From Verrucomicrobiota bacterium (GTDB lineage: Bacteria; Verrucomicrobiota; Verrucomicrobiia; Chthoniobacterales; UBA10450): DNA of 64,000 nt. Location: positions 1-64,000 of the forward strand of contig QHNH01000027.1 of NCBI GenBank assembly GCA_003218375.1. The letters are read 5' to 3'. This document shows positions 18,852-27,896 of the stretch, piece after piece (position 1 is the first letter of the stretch; each line of letters starts with the position of its first letter). Below the pieces are notes generated by a model. It saw nothing but the letters and a program-made list of their open reading frames with translations, did not search any database and was not told the origin of the DNA. The position numbers were made by a program, and so were the translations under genes.

Positions 18852-19568
18852 TCAGGCTAATTCCAGGAGGCTGCGCGGAGGCAGAGAAGCGAGCTGCTCG
18901 AGCTCGAGCGAGTTCTCTTCGCATTTCACCGCCAGGCAAAGTTCACCATCCGGTGCGACGGCCCAGAGATAAGCCGGGCATCGGGCAACATAGAATTCAT
19001 GTCGCGGATGGTTTTGCGGGAAACCGCAATCTTCGTGCGCGTGCGGTCCGCGCCGCGAGCAGGCGCGCAAATCGGCGATCAATTTTTCTAACTCGAGCCG
19101 GCTGCGTTTTACCTCGACCGAAATGAGAATTTCGCCGGCCGACGATCGGACCAGGAGATCGCAACCATCGGCCGTCGCGCGGTGCTCCGGGCGGCTCGGC
19201 TGCAGGTTGAGGTGGCGCCTTAGCCAACCGCGTTCCAGGATCAGCCGGGCCGCGGTCGCGAGCTGGCAGAGATTTTCGCGTAACAGGCGAGGCGGTTGGT
19301 GCGAGAAAAGCCGATAGCTTTGCGGCGGATGCGCTTCATCGGCCGGCGGCAAGAGCTCGCTCGTGACTTCACCCCGCTCGTCGACCGCAAACAAATTCTC
19401 TTCGAGGCCGAGGAGAAAATATTGTGCCTCCCATTCCGCCACGGGCGGGCTGATCCGAACACCGGAAATCGGAACACGCTCTCCCATCGCCTGGCAGGTG
19501 GCGGCAAATTTTTCCTGCAACCACGCTTCCAGTTCGACCTTCAAATTCGAATCAAACAAGCCCTGCAT
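18852..19568 (-). CDS. uncharacterised protein, possible PD-(D/E)XK-type fold
   Basis: A 238-residue protein with no confidently recognised family. Near residues 135-165 it reads GCDLLVRSSAG, then ISVEVKRSRLELEKLI. This is a D...ExK arrangement on successive beta strands, as in PD-(D/E)XK nucleases, followed by a helix. Two further conserved-looking cysteine segments (RACSRRG, ARCPAY) lie nearby. The nuclease reading is tentative. It is transcribed toward the VOC gene and away from the secreted-protein gene at 19625. Confidence 0.55.
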   Translation of the reverse strand: MQGLFDSNLKVELEAWLQEKFAATCQAMGERVPISGVRISPPVAEWEAQYFLLGLEENLFAVDERGEVTSELLPPADEAHPPQSYRLFSHQPPRLLRENLCQLATAARLILERGWLRRHLNLQPSRPEHRATADGCDLLVRSSAGEILISVEVKRSRLELEKLIADLRACSRRGPHAHEDCGFPQNHPRHEFYVARCPAYLWAVAPDGELCLAVKCEENSLELEQLASLPPRSLLELA

Positions 19569-19624
19569 ATCACCTTGCCGCCGCCGGTGGGCTGGCGTTT
19601 ATTCCCGCTTCACAGAATTCAAAT

Positions 19625-20119
19625 ATGAAAACACTTCTCACACTCATCGCCATTGCCTTTCTCGCCACCATCCCGGTGGACGCAAAAACCTTCAAGCTTC
19701 CGAACGAAGACTTCGCCATCGCTTCCATCGACATGCCCGATTCGTGGAAACCGAAAGAGTTCGATAACGGCGTTGCCGGCCAGAGCGCGGATGACGCGGT
19801 TTACATTTCCGTGGTGGCCGTCGGCAGCGAAAAAGGCATGACCGCCGAGATCGAAGACACCTTCGACATGCTCAAGAAGCAGAAAGTCACGCTCGACGAG
19901 TCCACGAAAAAGGAAAACAAGTTCAAGATCAATGGACTCGACGCGACCGAGCTGCTCTACCAGGGCAAGGACGAGGATGGCCCGGCCGCCATCAGCATCT
20001 GTTTCGTTCCGATCAAGGATAAGATGATCATCTTCACCTACTGGGTCACGACCGCGAAGGAGAAGGAACACCTCAAGGAAGTTGGCACGATCGTAAACAG
20101 CCTGAAGCCTGCTTCCTGA
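19625..20119 (+). CDS. exported small protein
   Basis: A 164-residue protein with a signal peptide (MKTLLTLIAIAFLATIPVDA, cleavage after VDA). The mature domain resembles small PsbP/DUF1795-type secreted domains by pattern only: DFAIASIDMPDSW, then YISVVAVG, and an end with IIFTYWVTT and IVNSLKP. It stands alone, with its own terminator at 20161-20196. A periplasmic role is likely, specific function unknown. Confidence 0.65.
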   Translation: MKTLLTLIAIAFLATIPVDAKTFKLPNEDFAIASIDMPDSWKPKEFDNGVAGQSADDAVYISVVAVGSEKGMTAEIEDTFDMLKKQKVTLDESTKKENKFKINGLDATELLYQGKDEDGPAAISICFVPIKDKMIIFTYWVTTAKEKEHLKEVGTIVNSLKPAS

Positions 20120-20160
20120 CGAGCCACGAAGTCCCGACCTCACACCGGATAAATTATCAA

Positions 20161-20196
20161 AGCGCCAGCCGTGTTCTGCGGCTGGCGCTTTTTTTT
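20161..20196 (+). terminator. Rho-independent terminator
   Basis: An inverted repeat AGCGCCAGCCG / CGGCTGGCGCT with a 7-nt loop is followed by eight or more T residues. It lies 42 bp after the exported-protein stop. Confidence 0.9.
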
Positions 20197-20253
20197 AACC
20201 TCGGTTAGCGCAATTGACAGTGAGACGGCCGGAATGACATGCTCGCCTAACCA

Positions 20254-20577
20254 ATGGCCGCCCGTTCGTCACCCAGCGTTTTCTCTCCGGAAGGCGCGAT
20301 CGATCTCCACGTCTCTCCGGAATTGCGCGCGTCCCTGCGCGCGATCATCGACGACGAGAAACCAAAGCGGCTCGTTGTGGATCTCTCCCGGGTTCCGTAC
20401 ATCGACAGCTCCGGCCTCGCGGTTCTGATCGGCGCCATGCAGAGCCTGGAACTCGAAGGCGGTCTTTTCCTGCTCGCCGGCGCGCAGGAAGGCGTGCGAA
20501 TGATTCTTGAAAGTGCGCGGCTCGATCAATACTTCCGCCTGTTCCCCGATGTGAACGCGGCTATCGCCGCTTCGTGA
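20254..20577 (+). CDS. STAS-domain anti-sigma-factor antagonist
   Basis: A 107-residue single STAS domain of the SpoIIAA/RsbV type. The hallmark VPYIDSSGLAVLIGAMQ contains the Ser that is phosphorylated by the partner anti-sigma kinase. Upstream is VVDLSRV, the preceding strand. No anti-sigma kinase or sigma-factor gene is adjacent, so its partner is elsewhere in the genome. Confidence 0.88.
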   Translation: MAARSSPSVFSPEGAIDLHVSPELRASLRAIIDDEKPKRLVVDLSRVPYIDSSGLAVLIGAMQSLELEGGLFLLAGAQEGVRMILESARLDQYFRLFPDVNAAIAAS

Positions 20578-20589
20578 ATCAACGCCGGC

Positions 20590-21744
20590 TCACTCGTCAC
20601 GGAATAGCGCGAAAATCTCTTCCGCGAGATCGCTGACAGCAGTCTTCTCGTCATTGCTAAGAACCGCCACGGTCAATCCGTTCTTCAAGTCGAGCAGGAG
20701 ATAGGCAGCCGTGCCGTTCCAGCTCCCACTGTGTGAAACCAGGTGGCGTTTCTTCTCGATCACCCAGCCAAAACCGTAGCCATCGCCATCGTCATCCTTG
20801 ATCGGGTTGCCATTGTCATAACGGCCGTTCGTCCAGGCGAGTTCCTGCGATCGACGGCCGATGATCGTGTGAGCGCACAAGGCCTTGTCCCACAAACTCA
20901 GCTCGCGCACCGACGTGTAGACGCTGCCATCGCCGGTAATCACGGTCGGCGACGACGATCGCGTCACCTTGTCTTTGCCCTTTGTGACGTACCCTTTCAC
21001 CGCGTCCGCCGGCAACTTCGCGGTGCCGTCGAGAATGAAAGTACGAGTCATACCCGCGGGCTGGAAGAGATGTTCGGACGCGAACTGGGCGAATCTCTGA
21101 CCGCTTATTCTCTCCACGATCGAGGCCAGGAGCGCGTATTCGGAATTGTTGTATTCGTACTTCACTCCCGGCGCGCGCCGCGGTTTAGTGCCGTTCAACC
21201 ACTTGAGGTGGCCTTCATTGGTCAGCGCCGCGAATTCCTCGTCGCTCCCATCCCAATCGTCGCTCGTGTAATCGGCCAGGCCCGAAACGTGATGAAGCAG
21301 ATCGTTCACCGTGATCGGCCGCCCGTTCACCGGCACGTTGAAATCATTGACGTAGTCCGCGACCGGGCGTTCCAGCTTTAGTTTGCCTTTCTCGACCAAC
21401 GTCAGGATCGCGACTCCAGTCATCTGCTTCGAGACCGACGCGAGATCGAAAAGAGAATCCGGCGTGATCGGCGTCCCCGCCTTCATGTCCGCCAAGCCGT
21501 AGCCGCTCGTCAGCAAAGGCACGCCATTTCTGGAAACAAGGATCGCTACGCCTGGGCCGTCGCGATTGATCTTCTCTTCGACCAGAGCCTCGATGTCGCG
21601 GGCGCGTGAGGCCTCTTCGGTCGCACTCATGTGGAGCGTCGCCGCGAGGACCACGAGCGCCACACCCAATTTCAGAAAGAGAGACCCGAAAAGAGTCTTG
21701 TAACTTTCTCTCGGCGTCGTCAACCTGAGTCGACGCGCGGCCAT
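20590..21744 (-). CDS. serine hydrolase, beta-lactamase / penicillin-binding-protein-like
   Basis: A 384-residue exported enzyme of the serine beta-lactamase-like (class C / AmpH-EstB) family. The N terminus has a hydrophobic segment (LFLKLGVALVVLAATL) as signal or anchor. Catalytic SVSK (SxxK) follows DLASVSKQMTG, the YxN box is YNNSEYALL, and the C-terminal HxG is HSGSWNG. The start at 21744 is preferred over one 38 codons upstream, which would overlap the divergent gene at 21782. Members are D-Ala-D-Ala peptidases, esterases or amidases; the true substrate cannot be told. Confidence 0.85.
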   Translation of the reverse strand: MAARRLRLTTPRESYKTLFGSLFLKLGVALVVLAATLHMSATEEASRARDIEALVEEKINRDGPGVAILVSRNGVPLLTSGYGLADMKAGTPITPDSLFDLASVSKQMTGVAILTLVEKGKLKLERPVADYVNDFNVPVNGRPITVNDLLHHVSGLADYTSDDWDGSDEEFAALTNEGHLKWLNGTKPRRAPGVKYEYNNSEYALLASIVERISGQRFAQFASEHLFQPAGMTRTFILDGTAKLPADAVKGYVTKGKDKVTRSSSPTVITGDGSVYTSVRELSLWDKALCAHTIIGRRSQELAWTNGRYDNGNPIKDDDGDGYGFGWVIEKKRHLVSHSGSWNGTAAYLLLDLKNGLTVAVLSNDEKTAVSDLAEEIFALFRDE

Positions 21745-21781
21745 TTCGCGCTCTTCAGTAACCCCACAAGAGGAACCTTCC

Positions 21782-22363
21782 ATGAAATTAACGACGACAA
21801 TGTCCATGATGCTGGTGAGCTTGATCGTGGCGCTGGCAGCGAGCGCGATCACACCCACGCCGAGTCCATCTCAGTCCAAATCTCCGGATAAAAGCATACC
21901 GGCCAGTACTTCGCCAACCCCGAAGCCAACGCCAGAAATTCTGCCCAGTCCAAGCGACATCCCGACGCCGGCGGTGGCCGGCACCCCGGCCAATCAAGCC
22001 CCGCCCAAGCCGGTTCTTTATCTGTTGAGAACAGAGGCGTTTTCCACCGGTGGAAAAAATTTCATCCGCTATCGCTACGACGTCGCGAACAAGAGCGAAT
22101 ATCCGGCCGAGATGTTCGCGGCCGCGCCTGCCTTGCCGCCGTGTGGCAGCAACACCAACGCGTCCCGCACCTGGGTCGACTTCTTCGATTCGACCGGCAA
22201 ACGGATCTACGGATTCTGCGCCCTGAGCAAGCCGGACGATCTGGGGAAAATCTGGTTTGCGCTCGAGGAAGGAGTCATTCCGCCCAGCTACGTCTATATC
22301 GAGCTGAACGACCGCCAAACCAATACTAAATACAAATCAAACTTGGCGGACACCACGCTCTAA
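21782..22363 (+). CDS. exported Pro/Ser/Thr-rich protein
   Basis: A 193-residue protein. A signal peptide (MKLTTTMSMMLVSLIVALAA) is followed by a Pro/Ser/Thr-rich linker of about 50 residues (TPTPSPSQSK and on). A compact C-terminal domain contains FIRYRYDVANKSEYPAEMF, two Cys and WVDFFDSTGKRIYGFC. The C-terminal domain resembles no family I can name. Such PTS-rich linkers occur repeatedly in this window (SecG tail, TonB-like, S41-like). Confidence 0.65.
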   Translation: MKLTTTMSMMLVSLIVALAASAITPTPSPSQSKSPDKSIPASTSPTPKPTPEILPSPSDIPTPAVAGTPANQAPPKPVLYLLRTEAFSTGGKNFIRYRYDVANKSEYPAEMFAAAPALPPCGSNTNASRTWVDFFDSTGKRIYGFCALSKPDDLGKIWFALEEGVIPPSYVYIELNDRQTNTKYKSNLADTTL

Positions 22364-22369
22364 ACGCCG

Positions 22370-23176
22370 CTAGGTCAGCGCTTGGACGACGAGGGCGCGC
22401 ATCGGCGCACACACCGTTTCTCCAAAACGTTTCTTTAATGCGCCGGCGACAGCATTCGTGATGATCGGCAGCAACGATGGATCGCGTTCGGTGATCGCGA
22501 CCGCGACCGGATTGCCGTGGACCAATCCCTGGGCCGCGTCCTCCGGCCTGCTCGCGCCGCCAATTTTCGCGACGACCTCGACGCGAACATTCCGAAAGCC
22601 GGCCGATTCGAGCACGCGTCTGATTTCGTTCTGATCGTGATAACCGAACGGAACCTGATAGAAGGTCGGCGGGTCCTTCTCGAAAAAGCTGCTGATGGTC
22701 TCGTGCGCGATCCGGCCGAGATCGTTGTATTCCATCGAATCCCAGACGTTGAAGAGGAAGACGCCGCCCGGCTTCAGAACGCGGTGTGCTTCGCGCGCGC
22801 TCAGCGCTTTGTCCGGCACGAACATGATCCCGAACTGGCAGACCACCGCGTCGAATGACGCATCGTCGAACGGCAGGCTGGATGCATCGGCCTGACGCCA
22901 CTCGACCGCTTCGCCTTGCCTGAATTTTTGCGCGGCATTCTCGATCATCGGTTCGTTCAAATCCGTTGCGACCAATCTCGTCGCCGCGGGCAACCGCTCC
23001 CGCAGGATGCGAGTGAGAATTCCGGTGCCGGAGGCCAGCTCGAGGACGGAGCCGTTCGCGTCCACCTTCAACCGTGCCGCCAGGTCTTCGGCGTAGGGCT
23101 GAAGGAGAACCGGGCCGAGATACCGGTCGTAGGCGGCCGGAATCGATCCCGCAAACTGCGCGTTCTTGTTGTCCAT
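22370..23176 (-). CDS. class I SAM-dependent methyltransferase
   Basis: A 268-residue methyltransferase of the UbiE/ArsM-like group. Motif I is VLELASGTGILTRIL, followed by LVATDLNEPMIENA, FDAVVCQFGIMFVPD and HRVLKPGGVFLFNVW. Its start is 5 bp from the stop of uvrA on the same strand, so the two are probably cotranscribed. The substrate is unknown. Confidence 0.88.
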   Translation of the reverse strand: MDNKNAQFAGSIPAAYDRYLGPVLLQPYAEDLAARLKVDANGSVLELASGTGILTRILRERLPAATRLVATDLNEPMIENAAQKFRQGEAVEWRQADASSLPFDDASFDAVVCQFGIMFVPDKALSAREAHRVLKPGGVFLFNVWDSMEYNDLGRIAHETISSFFEKDPPTFYQVPFGYHDQNEIRRVLESAGFRNVRVEVVAKIGGASRPEDAAQGLVHGNPVAVAITERDPSLLPIITNAVAGALKKRFGETVCAPMRALVVQALT

Positions 23177-23181
23177 ATTCG

Positions 23182-26100
23182 TTATCGTTTCAGCAACGGT
23201 TTCAAATAGCGCCCGGTATAACTGCCGGCTAACTCCGCGATCTCTTCCGGCGCGCCAGTTCCCACGATTTTTCCGCCGCGTTCTCCTCCTTCCGGCCCGA
23301 GATCGATGATCCAGTCAGCGCACTTGATCATCTCGAGATTGTGCTCGATCACGACGAGCGTGTTTCCGGAATCGCGCAGCTTCATCAGGACCTGGAGCAG
23401 CTTTTCGATGTCGGCGAAATGCAGGCCGGTTGTCGGCTCATCGAGAATGTAGATCGTGCGGCCGGTCGCGCGTTTGGCCAGCTCGGTCGCGAGCTTCACC
23501 CGCTGCGCTTCGCCGCCCGAAAGCGTCGTCGCCGCCTGGCCGAGCCGCAGATATCCCAAGCCCACGTCGAGCAGCGCGACGAGCTTGTCGGAAACGGTCG
23601 GCACATTCCGGAAAAAGCGCGCGGCTTCGTCCACGGTCAGGTTCAGCACGTCGGCGATATTTTTTCCCTTGTAAGTGATCTCGAGCGTCTCGCGATTGTA
23701 ACGCTGCCCGCGGCAGACTTCGCACTCGACGTATACGTCCGGCAGAAAATGCATCTCGATCTTGATCAGCCCGCCGCCCTCGCAATTCTCGCAACGGCCG
23801 CCTTTGACGTTGAAACTAAAACGGCCCGCGTCGTATCCGCGGATCCGCGCCGCGGGAAGTTGGCTGAACAACTCGCGGATCGGCGTGAATGCGCCGGTGT
23901 AGGTGATCGGGTTTGAGCGCGGGGTGCGGCCGATCGCGCTTTGATCGATCACGATCGCTTTGTCGAGTTGATCGAGCCCCCGCACCGCGCCGTGCGCTCC
24001 GGGCTTGTCCTTCGAGTTGTAGAAATGTCGGAAGAGCGCGCGCCGCAAAATATCGTCCACCAGCGTGGACTTTCCGCTCCCGGAAACGCCGGTAACGCAG
24101 GTCAGACAACCGATCGGAAACGAGGCGGCGATCTTCTTCAAATTGTTTTCCGCCGCCCCAGTCACGGTCAGCCAGCCATCGCCCATCTGGGTCGAACGCG
24201 GCTTCGCCCGTTCTTTGGGAACCGCGATCCGGGCGCGACCAGAAAGATAATCCGCCGTCGGCGAATTCTTCGCGTTCAGAACTTCGGCGAGCGCGCCTTG
24301 CGCTACGATTTCGCCGCCGCGCGGTCCCGCGCCCGGCCCGAGATCGAGGATGTGGTCGGCCGCGCGAATCGTTTCTTCATCGTGCTCGACGACGATGACG
24401 GAGTTCCCCAGATCGCGGAGGCGGCGCAGGGTCGTGAGCAGCCGCGCGTTATCCCGCTGATGAAGTCCGATGCTCGGTTCATCGAGAACGTAAAGGACGC
24501 CCGCCAGTCCCGAACCGATCTGGGTCGCCAGCCGGATTCGCTGCGCTTCCCCGCCGGAGAGCGTCCCGCTCTCGCGATTGAGGGAAAGATAATTGAGTCC
24601 CACTTCGACGAGGAACTGGAGCCGCGAATCAATCTCGCGCACAACATCGGCCACGATGTGCCGTTGCTGGTCCGTCAGAGCGAGCTGCCGAATGTATTCC
24701 GCGGCCGCATCGATCGTCAGCTCGCTGAACTGATGGATGTTCAGCTCGCGGCCCTCTAAATCCTCGATCGTCACCGCGAGGATTTCCGGCTTCAACCGCG
24801 CGCCCTGGCACGTCTGGCACGGCACGCGCGTCATGAATGCCCGAATCCGGTTTCGCGTAAACTCGCTCTCCGTTTCGGCGTAGAGCCGCTCCATCTGCGG
24901 GATGAGACCTTCAAACGGCCGCGCCACCTTCGGCGTTTTTCCATTGCCGCCCGTGTTGATCTGGATCGGCTCGTCGCCCGTCCCGTAGTAAAGTGCCTTC
25001 TTAAAATTTTCCGGCAAATCCGCGAACGGAATGCAGTCATCGACCCCGAAATGCTTCACGAGCGCGCTTTGCAGGCTGCGGTAGTAAGCGAGCATCGGCT
25101 TCGTCCCCCGGCGCCAGGGCTTGATCGCGCCTTCCTTCAACGACTTCTCCGGATCCGACATCAGCTCCGCATCACAAACCAGTTGCGTCCCCAATCCATG
25201 ACACGCCGGGCACGCGCCCAGGTGGCTGTTGAATGAAAAATGTTTCGGCGTCAGCTCGCCTAACGAGTAATCGGTATCTGCATTCCCGTAGTCCGTCGTG
25301 TACCGCACCTGCTCCCATTCTTCTCTTAGTTCGACGTTGGGCGTTGGGCGTTGGGCGTTCGGCGTTTCCCCCTCTCCCGATTTCAGGACCACCATCCTGT
25401 TCCCGCCCCACCGCAGCGCCGTCTCCACCGAATCCGCCAGCCGCGTCCGCACCCCGTCGCGCATCACCAGCCGATCCACCACCGCCTCGATCGTGTGCCG
25501 CTCCGTCTTCTTTAGCCGGATCGGCTCCGGCTTACCCAGCTCCACGATCTCGCCATCAATCCGAATCCGGACAAATCCCTCCCGCTTCACCTTCTCGACT
25601 ACATCACGAAACTCGCCCTTCTGGTTTTGGACCAGCGGCGCCAGCAAAATGATTTTCGTCTCGGCCGGGAACGCGAGAATCTGATCCACGATTTGCTGCG
25701 GCGTTTGCCGATGAATCGCCTGGCCGGTCACCGGATCGTGCGGGTGGCCCACCGCCGAAAACAGGACGCGGAGATAATCGAAAATCTCGGTGGTGGTCGC
25801 GATCGTCGAACGCGGATTCGCCCCGGCGCTGCGTTGCTCGATCGCGATCGCCGGCGACAGGCCTTCGATGAAATCGACATCCGGTTTTTCCATCTGGTCG
25901 AGGAATTGCCGGGCGTAAGCGGAGAGGCTTTCCACATAACGGCGCTGCCCTTCGGCATAGAGCGTATCGAAGGCGAGCGACGATTTTCCCGAGCCGCTCA
26001 GGCCCGTGATAACGACCAGTTTTTCCCTCGGAATCTCGACGTGGAGATTCTTTAGATTATGCTGGCGTGCTCCGCTGATCTGGATAGTTTGCGCAGGCAT
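23182..26100 (-). CDS. uvrA: excinuclease ABC subunit A
   Basis: A 972-residue DNA-damage recognition ATPase of nucleotide-excision repair, partner of UvrB. NBD-I: Walker [12 protein letters not shown], signature [12 protein letters not shown] and Walker [18 protein letters not shown]: Walker [12 protein letters not shown], signature [12 protein letters not shown] and [13 protein letters not shown]. Zinc-module cysteines are [25 protein letters not shown] and CEVCRGQ. The ATG at 26100 ([19 protein letters not shown]) is chosen over one 48 codons upstream. A short insertion around 25328-25371, encoding the [10 protein letters not shown] part, comes from a GTTGGGC tandem repeat inside the gene; otherwise it appears intact. 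Confidence 0.95.
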   Translation of the reverse strand: MPAQTIQISGARQHNLKNLHVEIPREKLVVITGLSGSGKSSLAFDTLYAEGQRRYVESLSAYARQFLDQMEKPDVDFIEGLSPAIAIEQRSAGANPRSTIATTTEIFDYLRVLFSAVGHPHDPVTGQAIHRQTPQQIVDQILAFPAETKIILLAPLVQNQKGEFRDVVEKVKREGFVRIRIDGEIVELGKPEPIRLKKTERHTIEAVVDRLVMRDGVRTRLADSVETALRWGGNRMVVLKSGEGETPNAQRPTPNVELREEWEQVRYTTDYGNADTDYSLGELTPKHFSFNSHLGACPACHGLGTQLVCDAELMSDPEKSLKEGAIKPWRRGTKPMLAYYRSLQSALVKHFGVDDCIPFADLPENFKKALYYGTGDEPIQINTGGNGKTPKVARPFEGLIPQMERLYAETESEFTRNRIRAFMTRVPCQTCQGARLKPEILAVTIEDLEGRELNIHQFSELTIDAAAEYIRQLALTDQQRHIVADVVREIDSRLQFLVEVGLNYLSLNRESGTLSGGEAQRIRLATQIGSGLAGVLYVLDEPSIGLHQRDNARLLTTLRRLRDLGNSVIVVEHDEETIRAADHILDLGPGAGPRGGEIVAQGALAEVLNAKNSPTADYLSGRARIAVPKERAKPRSTQMGDGWLTVTGAAENNLKKIAASFPIGCLTCVTGVSGSGKSTLVDDILRRALFRHFYNSKDKPGAHGAVRGLDQLDKAIVIDQSAIGRTPRSNPITYTGAFTPIRELFSQLPAARIRGYDAGRFSFNVKGGRCENCEGGGLIKIEMHFLPDVYVECEVCRGQRYNRETLEITYKGKNIADVLNLTVDEAARFFRNVPTVSDKLVALLDVGLGYLRLGQAATTLSGGEAQRVKLATELAKRATGRTIYILDEPTTGLHFADIEKLLQVLMKLRDSGNTLVVIEHNLEMIKCADWIIDLGPEGGERGGKIVGTGAPEEIAELAGSYTGRYLKPLLKR
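25328..25371. repeat. GTTGGGC tandem repeat inside uvrA
   Basis: Tandem copies of a 7-8 bp unit (GTTGGGC) interrupt the uvrA coding sequence. They are read in frame as an extra [10 protein letters not shown]-like loop that bacterial UvrA normally lacks. The insertion sits in a loop just before the conserved YTTDYGN segment, so the protein probably tolerates it. Confidence 0.65.
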
Positions 26101-26169
26101 CGGACGACAAATGTCGAACCTGTCAGTCAAGCACAACCGTCCCGTTTCTCCAGCCCGAAAGCCCCGATC

Positions 26170-26427
26170 ATGAGCGAAAACGACCGCAGCATTTCCCACG
26201 AAGAATTGGTCCAGTTGCAGAAAAAATTCAGCGAGATCAAACACGCGATTAACAACGCGCTCGCCGTGATGATGGCGCTCTCCGAGATGTCGCAGCGACG
26301 TCCCGATTACTCCGAAAAGCTGGCGAGCACGGTGCTAACGAAAGCGCCCCAGATCGTGTCGGGATTGCAGGAATTCACCCAGGCCTTGAACGAGAAGGCC
26401 GGCCCGAAACCCGAAGCGGTGCCGTAA
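26170..26427 (+). CDS. small helical protein of unknown function
   Basis: An 85-residue, wholly helical protein starting [20 protein letters not shown]. It contains [19 protein letters not shown], reminiscent of the dimerisation helix of histidine kinases (EIKH.INN..AV), but no ATPase domain follows. It is divergent from uvrA (69 bp between starts). A dimerisation or phosphotransfer-like role is only a guess. Confidence 0.6.
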   Translation: MSENDRSISHEELVQLQKKFSEIKHAINNALAVMMALSEMSQRRPDYSEKLASTVLTKAPQIVSGLQEFTQALNEKAGPKPEAVP

Positions 26428-26428
26428 C

Positions 26429-26513
26429 AAGCTCCAAATTCCAAGCTCCAAACGCCGCTGCGACCTTGGTGCTTGATGTTTGGTGCTTCCCTGGAGCTTG
26501 GAATTTGGAGCTT
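26429..26513. repeat. AAGCTCCAA inverted repeat, family 2 copy a
   Basis: Two arms of about 21 bp (AAGCTCCAAATTCCAAGCTCC and GGAGCTTGGAATTTGGAGCTT) flank a CGACCTTGGTGCTTGATG centre. Copies of the family also lie at 29176-29301 and 50754-50863. All sit between genes and can fold into long hairpins. Confidence 0.75.
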
Positions 26514-26521
26514 CTAAAGAG

Positions 26522-26992
26522 CTACCGTTTCGGAGAAGCGGAAACGGAAGGTGCCGCGCTCGGCTTCGTCGAAATAGCGGGAGTAGTTCCCGGCGCGATT
26601 GAAACCGCCGCTGATGGCGCCGGACTGACTGTCGCGGTTCCAGTCGCAGCAGAGCTCGGCGAAACTGAAACGCCCGGGACAGGGGTGACAGAAGCGGCGG
26701 GCACGGGCGTTGATTCCGCTTCCAATCTGCGGCTCAGGTTGCTCGGCGAATTCGCCTTGCGGGCATAGAGAATCGACAGAAAAAAAGTGAGCAGGAAGAA
26801 AATCGCGGCGAGCCAGCCAGTGATTTTGGTAAGCACGTTGGTGGTCTGGGCGCCGAAGATATTTTCGGTTACGCCTCCGCCGAAAGCCGCGCCGAGGCCT
26901 TCGCTTTTCGGCCGTTGCATCAGGATGACGAGCATCATGAGCACCGCGACAAAGACATAAATCCCCAGGAGAATGTTAATCAGAAGGGTCAT
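26522..26992 (-). CDS. secG: SecG, Sec translocon subunit with long C-terminal tail
   Basis: A 156-residue inner-membrane protein. The first 75 residues are a canonical SecG with two membrane helices, the conserved VLMQRPKSEGLGAAFGGG loop and the second helix after TKITGWLAA. The remaining 80 residues are a Pro/Ser/Thr/Ala-rich tail not found in E. coli SecG. Bacterial SecG is usually 70-130 residues. SecG assists SecYE/SecA preprotein export. The tail may be periplasmic or cytoplasmic depending on topology. Confidence 0.9.
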   Translation of the reverse strand: MTLLINILLGIYVFVAVLMMLVILMQRPKSEGLGAAFGGGVTENIFGAQTTNVLTKITGWLAAIFFLLTFFLSILYARKANSPSNLSRRLEAESTPVPAASVTPVPGVSVSPSSAATGTATVSPAPSAAVSIAPGTTPAISTKPSAAPSVSASPKR

Positions 26993-26998
26993 TTGGGA

Positions 26999-27122
26999 CG
27001 GGCAATATGACGAGCAAATGACGAATGTCGAATCTCGAATGTCGAAACAAGATGGACGCCCTTACCCAGTGATTCGTGCTTCGTCATTCCTTCGGCATTC
27101 ATCATTCGTGCTTCGTCATTTT
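26999..27122. repeat. TGACGAAT-type interspersed repeat, family 3 copy a
   Basis: Alternating ATGACGAA / GTCGAATC units and their complements (ATTCGTGCTTCGTCAT) form a loose inverted repeat between secG and mazG. A related copy lies at 43380-43497 upstream of the DNA ligase. Confidence 0.7.
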
Positions 27123-27896
27123 TATCTCATTCCAGATCTCATCCAGTTCTTCGAGCTCAGCATCGCCCAGCTTCTTTCCCCGGATTCGCAACTCGTCTTC
27201 CAGGCGATTAAAACGCGCCACGAATTTGTCCGTCGCCTGCTGGAGTGCGCCTTCTGCATCGAGCCCGCTCTTGCGCGTGAGATTCACGACGGCGAAAAGC
27301 AGATCGCCGATCTCATCGGCAATCGCGGCGTTATCGCCGGACGCGAGCGCGTCCTTTGTCTCTGCCAATTCTTCATCGACCTTTGCCACGACGTCGGACA
27401 ATTGCGTCCAGTCAAAGTTCACCCGGGCCGCCTTCTTCTGCGCTTTTTGCGCCCGTACCAGGGCCGGCAGCGCGGCCGGAAGGTTGGACAGATAATGGCC
27501 GCCAGTCGCGCCATTCTTTTCCTCGTGCTTGATGGCTTCCCATTGTTTCACCACGCCCTCCGCGTCGCGAACTTCGCTCTTGGCGAAAACGTGCGGATGC
27601 CGCCGGATCAATTTGGCCGTCACTTCCTCCAGCACCTCGCCGATGTGGAAACGCCCGGTCTCGTTCGCGATTTCCGAGTGCATCAGGGCCAGCAGAATTA
27701 GATCGCCCAGTTCTTCGCGCAGATTTGCATCGTCGCCAGCGTGAATGGCGCCGGCCACTTCGTACGCTTCCTCGATCAGCGGCGGGAGCAACGATTCGTT
27801 TGTCTGCTCGCGGTCCCAGGGGCAACCGCCAGGAGCACGGAGTTTCGCGACGATCTCGCAGAGCTTCGCGAACGCTGTGTCGCTCAGATCTTCCAC
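27102..27896 (-). CDS. mazG: MazG nucleoside triphosphate pyrophosphohydrolase
   Basis: A 264-residue house-cleaning enzyme that hydrolyses NTPs/dNTPs. Two MazG domains are visible. The first has LRAPGGCPWDREQT, LIEEAYEVAGAI and EELGDLILLALMHSEIA; the second has KVDEELAETKDAL and EIGDLLFAVVNLTRK. The frame has no ATG near the expected N terminus. A GTG at 27896, overlapping the end of the DUF2270 gene by 13 bp, gives VEDLSDTAFAKL and normal length. Confidence 0.9.
   Translation of the reverse strand: MEDLSDTAFAKLCEIVAKLRAPGGCPWDREQTNESLLPPLIEEAYEVAGAIHAGDDANLREELGDLILLALMHSEIANETGRFHIGEVLEEVTAKLIRRHPHVFAKSEVRDAEGVVKQWEAIKHEEKNGATGGHYLSNLPAALPALVRAQKAQKKAARVNFDWTQLSDVVAKVDEELAETKDALASGDNAAIADEIGDLLFAVVNLTRKSGLDAEGALQQATDKFVARFNRLEDELRIRGKKLGDAELEELDEIWNEIKMTKHE

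Noticed and set aside
20243-20256. GCCTAACCAATGG before the STAS gene, like R''
   Set aside because: No matching L'/R' downstream within the STAS gene, and ordinary chromosomal genes surround it.
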